The position numbers were made by a program, and so were the translations under genes. From the NCBI GenBank assembly GCA_017461725.1, contig JAFTXG010000027.1:23481-87480 (forward strand): a stretch of 64,000 nt of DNA, read 5' to 3'. The DNA is from Lachnospiraceae bacterium (lineage in GTDB: Bacteria > Bacillota > Clostridia > Lachnospirales > Lachnospiraceae). Below, in pieces: positions 60,208 through 64,000 of the stretch. The notes under the pieces are model-generated. The model had not been told where the DNA came from. It was given only the letters and a program-made list of their open reading frames with translations, and ran no database searches. Each line of letters starts with the position of its first letter. The first letter of the stretch is position 1.

Positions 60208-60837
60208 ATGAGTAAACTGATTCGCTATCTCACCGTCTCTGAGGGCGGGCAGGGTGAGATCGTAGAAAAAAAATCCCGCTTTATCGCCACCATAAGACCG
60301 GTCTCCTCCGAGGATGAGGCTCTGGCCTTTATTGCTGAAATGAAAAAGACGTACTGGGATGCCAGACACAACTGTTCCGCCTATATTATCGGCATTGAAC
60401 ACCCGATCATGCGATGCAGTGACGACGGTGAGCCCGGACAGACTGCAGGCCGTCCCATGATGGATGTGCTGGAGGGGGCAGGTCTGCGCAATGTCTGCGC
60501 GGTCGTAACCCGCTACTTCGGCGGAACTCTCTTAGGCACCGGCGGACTGATCCGCGCCTATACTGCGGCCACCAAGGCGGGGTTGGAAAACAGTACCGTC
60601 ATTGACCGCAGGCCCGGATACGCTGTAAAGGTCACCTGTGACTACACACTGGTAGGCAAACTCCAGTATCTGATCGCCACCGAGGGACTTGAGTGTGCGG
60701 GAACCGATTACACCGACGTGGTGACCATGGAGATCCTCATCCCCAGCCCCGAGCTGGATCGACTCCAAAAAGCAATCATTGAGGCGACCAACGCCCGGGT
60801 AACCCTTGACATTTCAGAAGAAAAATATTTAAACTAG
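60208..60837 (+). CDS. IMPACT/YigZ-family protein
   Basis: 209 residues: N-terminal UPF0029/IMPACT domain with EIVEKKSRFIATIRPVSSED, DARHNCSAYIIG, DDGEPGQTAGRPMMDVL and RYFGGTLLGTGGLIRAY, the last two highly conserved, then a C-terminal ferredoxin-like DUF1949 half. YigZ proteins are linked to translation control and amide or peptide turnover; no reaction is proven. It follows argH closely, likely by co-transcription. AGAGGTCCT near ATG. Confidence 0.9.
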   Translation: MSKLIRYLTVSEGGQGEIVEKKSRFIATIRPVSSEDEALAFIAEMKKTYWDARHNCSAYIIGIEHPIMRCSDDGEPGQTAGRPMMDVLEGAGLRNVCAVVTRYFGGTLLGTGGLIRAYTAATKAGLENSTVIDRRPGYAVKVTCDYTLVGKLQYLIATEGLECAGTDYTDVVTMEILIPSPELDRLQKAIIEATNARVTLDISEEKYLN

Positions 60838-60984
60838 TATTAAATCAATGTAATTTTATTGTAATATTCTCTCCATGATTTATTCACAGCTTGACGATAT
60901 AATCATAATTGATCCTACCGTCAGTGGGCAAAGGGCTGTATTCCCTTTCAACACCTAAATCCGGGGAGGAGGAGATGTTTTATC

Positions 60985-63801
60985 ATGAATTACGGAACTA
61001 AAGGAACAAAACAAGAATTAAATCAGATCACTTCAAGAAAGATTCGCCGCCGGTCAGGCCTGCGCTCTGCTGCATTTAAACTGGTTGCGCTGTGCATTTG
61101 CTGCGTGATCATCCTGATCGGAGGTCTGGGAATCGGGGTTTACCGGGGGATCATTGACAATGCCCCCGACATCAAAGAACTGAATTTCGCTCCCTCCAAT
61201 GTGGCCAGTTCTCTCTACGACAGCGACGGAAATCTGATCCAGACGCTGGTGGAAGCCGGTTCCAACCGGGAGATTGTTGAGTATGATGCCATCCCCAAGG
61301 ATTTGATCAATGCGTTCATCGCCATTGAAGACTCCCGATTTTGGACCCACAACGGTGTCGATCTTCGCGGTATCGCGCGGGCGGCCTATAATTTCGTTTC
61401 TTCCGGCTTCAAGGACACTGAGGGTGCCAGCACGATCACCCAGCAGCTGTTGAAAAACGCTGTGTTCGGCGGCGGTGCCGAATCCAACAACGGTGATCTG
61501 ATTGTCAGAAAACTTCAGGAGCAGTATCTGGCTGTCCAGCTCGAAAACCAGATGGATAAGACCATTATCCTGCAGAATTACCTGAACACCATTAATCTGG
61601 GCAACAACTCACTGGGTGTACAGTCAGCGTCTCAGCGATATTTTGCAAAAAATGTCAGCGATCTGACTCTGTCAGAATGTGCAGTTATCGCCGCCATCAC
61701 TCAGAATCCCTACCGCTGGGATCCGATCCGTTTCCCGGAAAATAATGCTCAGCGACGTGAAACAGTCCTCGACTACATGGAGGAGCAGGGGCTTATCTCC
61801 GCCGTGGAAAAGGCGAAGGCACTGGCTGATACGGAGGATGTATACGCCCGTATTGCCGACGTAAATAATGCGCTTCAGGAAAAAAGCAAGATATACAGTT
61901 ATTTCACGGATACGGTCATCGGAGAGCTGATGGATGATCTGCAGGATGCCGGTTATTCTCAGACAGAGGCGCACAATCTGATCTACAGCAGTGGTCTTCA
62001 GGTCTTCACCACTCTGGACTCGGATATTCAGAGTATTGTGGATGAAGAGATCAATAACACAGAAAACTATATCAATGAATATCTGGGAGCTTCCGGAAAT
62101 GCACTGATTCACTATGCCATCTCCTCCTATCAGCTCTCAGTCACCCGCGCCGACGGAACCACGCAGCATTTTTCCGAGGGTCATGTAAAGCTCTGGTATC
62201 AGAGTGATGACGGGGCAGGTGCAGACGCAAAATTCCTCTTCGACACGGAAGAAGACGCTAAAAACTGTATCGAAAGCTACAAGAAATGGCTTCTGGTCGA
62301 AGGTGACAAAGTAATTGGCGAGAATGTCAGTATCATTCTCCAGCCTCAGACCTCTTTTCTTCTGATGGAGCAGGATACCGGCTATGTGAGAGCCATCTCC
62401 GGCGGCCGCGGGGAAAAGACCCACAGTCTAAGCTTAAACCGCGCTACCGACACCCTCCGACAGCCCGGCTCCACGTTTAAGGTTCTGGCCGACTTCGCTC
62501 CCGCACTGGATATTTCCGGTGCCACCCTGGCCACCACCCAGTACGACGCTCCCTATGTGGTCAACGAAAAAACCATCAATAACTACTGGGATCCCTCAAG
62601 AGTATGGCCGGACGGCTTTGTGGGATATGCCAACATTCGCCATGGAATCGTCTATTCCATGAACGTTATCGCGACCAAAACGTTTATGAATATTGTTACC
62701 CCCCAGCTGGGCTATCAGTATCTGTTAAGCTTTGGCTTTACCAGTCTGGTGGAGTACCGTGTAGACAGTGAGGGCAAGTTGTTCAGTGATATCACTCCTA
62801 CCCTCTGCCTCGGCGGTCTGACTGACGGCGTCTCCAATATTGAACTGACGGCGGCATTTGCTGCCATCGCCAACGATGGTATTTACACCGAGCCGATCTT
62901 CTACACAAAGGTGTATGACCGCAACGGAAAGCTTCTGCTGGATAACACCCCGACTTCCCGCACTGTATTGAAAGAATCCACCGCCTTTCTGCTGACCGAT
63001 GCCATGGCAGAGAGCACTGAAGGACCCGCACATGTATTGTACGACACTGCCATTGAGGCGAACAGTTATATGTGTGCGATTCCCGACATGGCCGTGGCCG
63101 GAAAAAGTGGTACCACTACCAACGATAACGATTCCTGGTTTGTGGGCTACACACCTTACTATACGGCCGGTATCTGGATGGGATTCGACAACAACGGCGA
63201 ACTCACCGGCGGTGCAGTTATCCGCGAGATCTGGCAAAAAATCATGACTCGTGTCCACGAAGGACTTCCAAATACAGGTTTCGGTCAGCCCCCTGAAGGC
63301 GTGACTAAGGTTCTGATCTGCGCAAAGAGCGGAAAGCTTGCCCTGGAAAATGTATGCAGCAACGATCCCAGAGGCGATATGACCTATGAGGAGTATTTTG
63401 CAAAGGACACTGCTCCGACGGAGTACTGCGACTGTCATATCGCGATTACCTACTGTAACGAGACCGGAAACGAGATGTTAGCCACCCAGAATTGTCCTGA
63501 GGAGCATCTGGTGACCAAGGTATACATGGTAATCAGGGACGCTGACAAAGTTTCCCAGAACACAGCAAATGATCCGGATGAGCCCTCCGCATTGTCCGAA
63601 GATGAGACCGGAGAACATATCGGCGAGACGATTCCGGACGGTATGGAAGACATCCCCGAAAACATGGAGACCGCTTCACCGCTTGACGAGTATGCAGACC
63701 TGACCTTCACCGCAAATGGACCGCACACCTTCACCGCAGATGAGAAGTATACACTTCCTGAGGATGCGGTAAAAGAATACTGCTGGGCACGTCCCCAATA
63801 A
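60985..63801 (+). CDS. Class A penicillin-binding protein (PBP1)
   Basis: 938 residues. A cytoplasmic stretch and one membrane helix (about 28-55), then GT51 transglycosylase (about 75-260) with EDSRFWTHNGVDLRGIARA (catalytic Glu) and TITQQLLKN, then transpeptidase (about 390-760) with RQPGSTFK (SxxK), SMN and GKSGTT (KTG). The C-terminus holds an acidic low-complexity tail. It polymerises and cross-links peptidoglycan. GGGGAGGAGGAG lies about a dozen bases before ATG, overlapping a 9-codon ORF starting at 60975 in another frame. Own terminator. Confidence 0.95.
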   Translation: MNYGTKGTKQELNQITSRKIRRRSGLRSAAFKLVALCICCVIILIGGLGIGVYRGIIDNAPDIKELNFAPSNVASSLYDSDGNLIQTLVEAGSNREIVEYDAIPKDLINAFIAIEDSRFWTHNGVDLRGIARAAYNFVSSGFKDTEGASTITQQLLKNAVFGGGAESNNGDLIVRKLQEQYLAVQLENQMDKTIILQNYLNTINLGNNSLGVQSASQRYFAKNVSDLTLSECAVIAAITQNPYRWDPIRFPENNAQRRETVLDYMEEQGLISAVEKAKALADTEDVYARIADVNNALQEKSKIYSYFTDTVIGELMDDLQDAGYSQTEAHNLIYSSGLQVFTTLDSDIQSIVDEEINNTENYINEYLGASGNALIHYAISSYQLSVTRADGTTQHFSEGHVKLWYQSDDGAGADAKFLFDTEEDAKNCIESYKKWLLVEGDKVIGENVSIILQPQTSFLLMEQDTGYVRAISGGRGEKTHSLSLNRATDTLRQPGSTFKVLADFAPALDISGATLATTQYDAPYVVNEKTINNYWDPSRVWPDGFVGYANIRHGIVYSMNVIATKTFMNIVTPQLGYQYLLSFGFTSLVEYRVDSEGKLFSDITPTLCLGGLTDGVSNIELTAAFAAIANDGIYTEPIFYTKVYDRNGKLLLDNTPTSRTVLKESTAFLLTDAMAESTEGPAHVLYDTAIEANSYMCAIPDMAVAGKSGTTTNDNDSWFVGYTPYYTAGIWMGFDNNGELTGGAVIREIWQKIMTRVHEGLPNTGFGQPPEGVTKVLICAKSGKLALENVCSNDPRGDMTYEEYFAKDTAPTEYCDCHIAITYCNETGNEMLATQNCPEEHLVTKVYMVIRDADKVSQNTANDPDEPSALSEDETGEHIGETIPDGMEDIPENMETASPLDEYADLTFTANGPHTFTADEKYTLPEDAVKEYCWARPQ

Positions 63802-63805
63802 ACAT

Positions 63806-63850
63806 TAATCCCTGTCAGCAGAGCCAACCGGCTCAACTGACAGGGATTTT
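63806..63850 (+). terminator. PBP1 gene terminator
   Basis: AATCCCTGTCAG and CTGACAGGGATTTT, with inner AGCC/GGCT pairing, just past the stop codon. Confidence 0.85.
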
Positions 63851-63861
63851 CCTTTTACATC

Positions 63862-64000
63862 GGCTCTTTGTCAAGAGTTGGGGTAAAATATTTTCGAGGC
63901 ATGGGATTATTCCTGTGCCTCGTTTATGTTAATGCAAGGAATATCCGATTTCTAAAGTTGTCAAAGTTCCGATAACCAAAGGCATTTCGCTTGATTACCT
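63862..64000 (-). mobile_element. Right end of an ISL3-type insertion sequence (partial)
   Basis: The sequence from GGCTCTTTGTCAAGAGTTGG onward looks like an ISL3 terminal inverted repeat, followed by the C-terminus of a transposase on the minus strand. The element continues beyond the window. Confidence 0.65.
63924..64000 (-). CDS. ISL3-family transposase, C-terminal end (partial)
   Basis: 25 codons are in the window: VIKRNAFGYRNFDNFRNRIF and then LALT, with stop. IKRNAFGYRNFxNFxxRIxxAL is the characteristic C-terminus of ISL3-type DDE transposases. The rest lies past the window edge, so whether the copy is intact cannot be said. Confidence 0.72.
   Translation of the reverse strand, partial: VIKRNAFGYRNFDNFRNRIFLALT

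Noticed and set aside
63862..64000. Full insertion sequence
   Set aside because: Only one end and 25 transposase codons are inside the window, so completeness and target duplication cannot be judged.

Overview
The window reads as chromosome of an anaerobic Firmicute of the Lachnospiraceae type (class Clostridia), GC around one half by eye. Pointers are strong AGGAGG ribosome binding sites, a PEP-centred metabolism (PtsI, HPr, pyruvate phosphate dikinase), CdaR/PucR-type and DeoR regulators, a Cys/Gly-rich small protein of the kind annotated in Clostridia as chorion-class high-cysteine protein, and an ISL3-type IS end. No phage, CRISPR array, rRNA or plasmid function is visible. Genus is not determined.

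Layout. 1-3425: 3' end of a PatB/MalY aminotransferase, a VWA protein, a CadC-like ArsR regulator and an ATC-hydrolase-family protein. 3437-3664: a large nested inverted repeat. 3676-5864: a zinc/cadmium-type P-ATPase and a separate HMA metal-binding protein behind a promoter with a textbook ArsR/SmtB operator. 5916-8385: GT2 plus polytopic GT-C-like protein. 8571-10155: a cluster of unknown small genes, including a 59-codon gene. 10290-15869: pyridoxal kinase, MATE exporter, subtilisin-like protease, ptsH-ptsI. 16134-17077: PH-domain protein, tRNA-Gly(GCC) and a duplicated sequence behind it. 17090-22972: methyltransferase, nadE, EEP-family hydrolase and an unusual phosphoesterase/tRNA-editing fusion. 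23063-32552: a six-gene operon (permease, hydantoinase A, small zincin, FAD oxidoreductase, cytosolic sulfatase, BadF-type kinase) with a divergent DeoR regulator, direct-repeat operators and a sulfatase remnant behind it. 32697-36854: SLC13-type permease, GltS, acyltransferase fusion. 36900-39700: an AT-richer patch with a broken XRE gene, glgB and a divergent TetR regulator. 39772-44660: M20 amidohydrolase, an esterase remnant, NUDIX hydrolase, ppdK with a structured leader. 44884-45010: possible small RNA. 45144-53172: methyltransferase, Hsp33, asparaginase, MsmX-type ATPase, CdaR regulator with a repeat-bearing leader, HflK/HflC. 53181-63801: acidic lipoprotein, SSB-like protein, GT2-GtrA-YfhO surface glycosylation set, argH, IMPACT-family protein, PBP1. 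63862-64000: end of an ISL3-type insertion sequence.

How it fits together. Most of the window is housekeeping: PTS phosphorelay, PEP/pyruvate interconversion, NAD, arginine and cofactor metabolism, and envelope glycosylation. The accessory parts are the metal-resistance locus, the DeoR-controlled catabolic operon (the best candidate for an undescribed pathway, probably acting on a small sulfated or amide-ring compound taken up intact) and the AT-rich glgB/TetR patch. Gene remnants at 23063, 36966 and 41088 show that several junctions are scars of past deletion or exchange.
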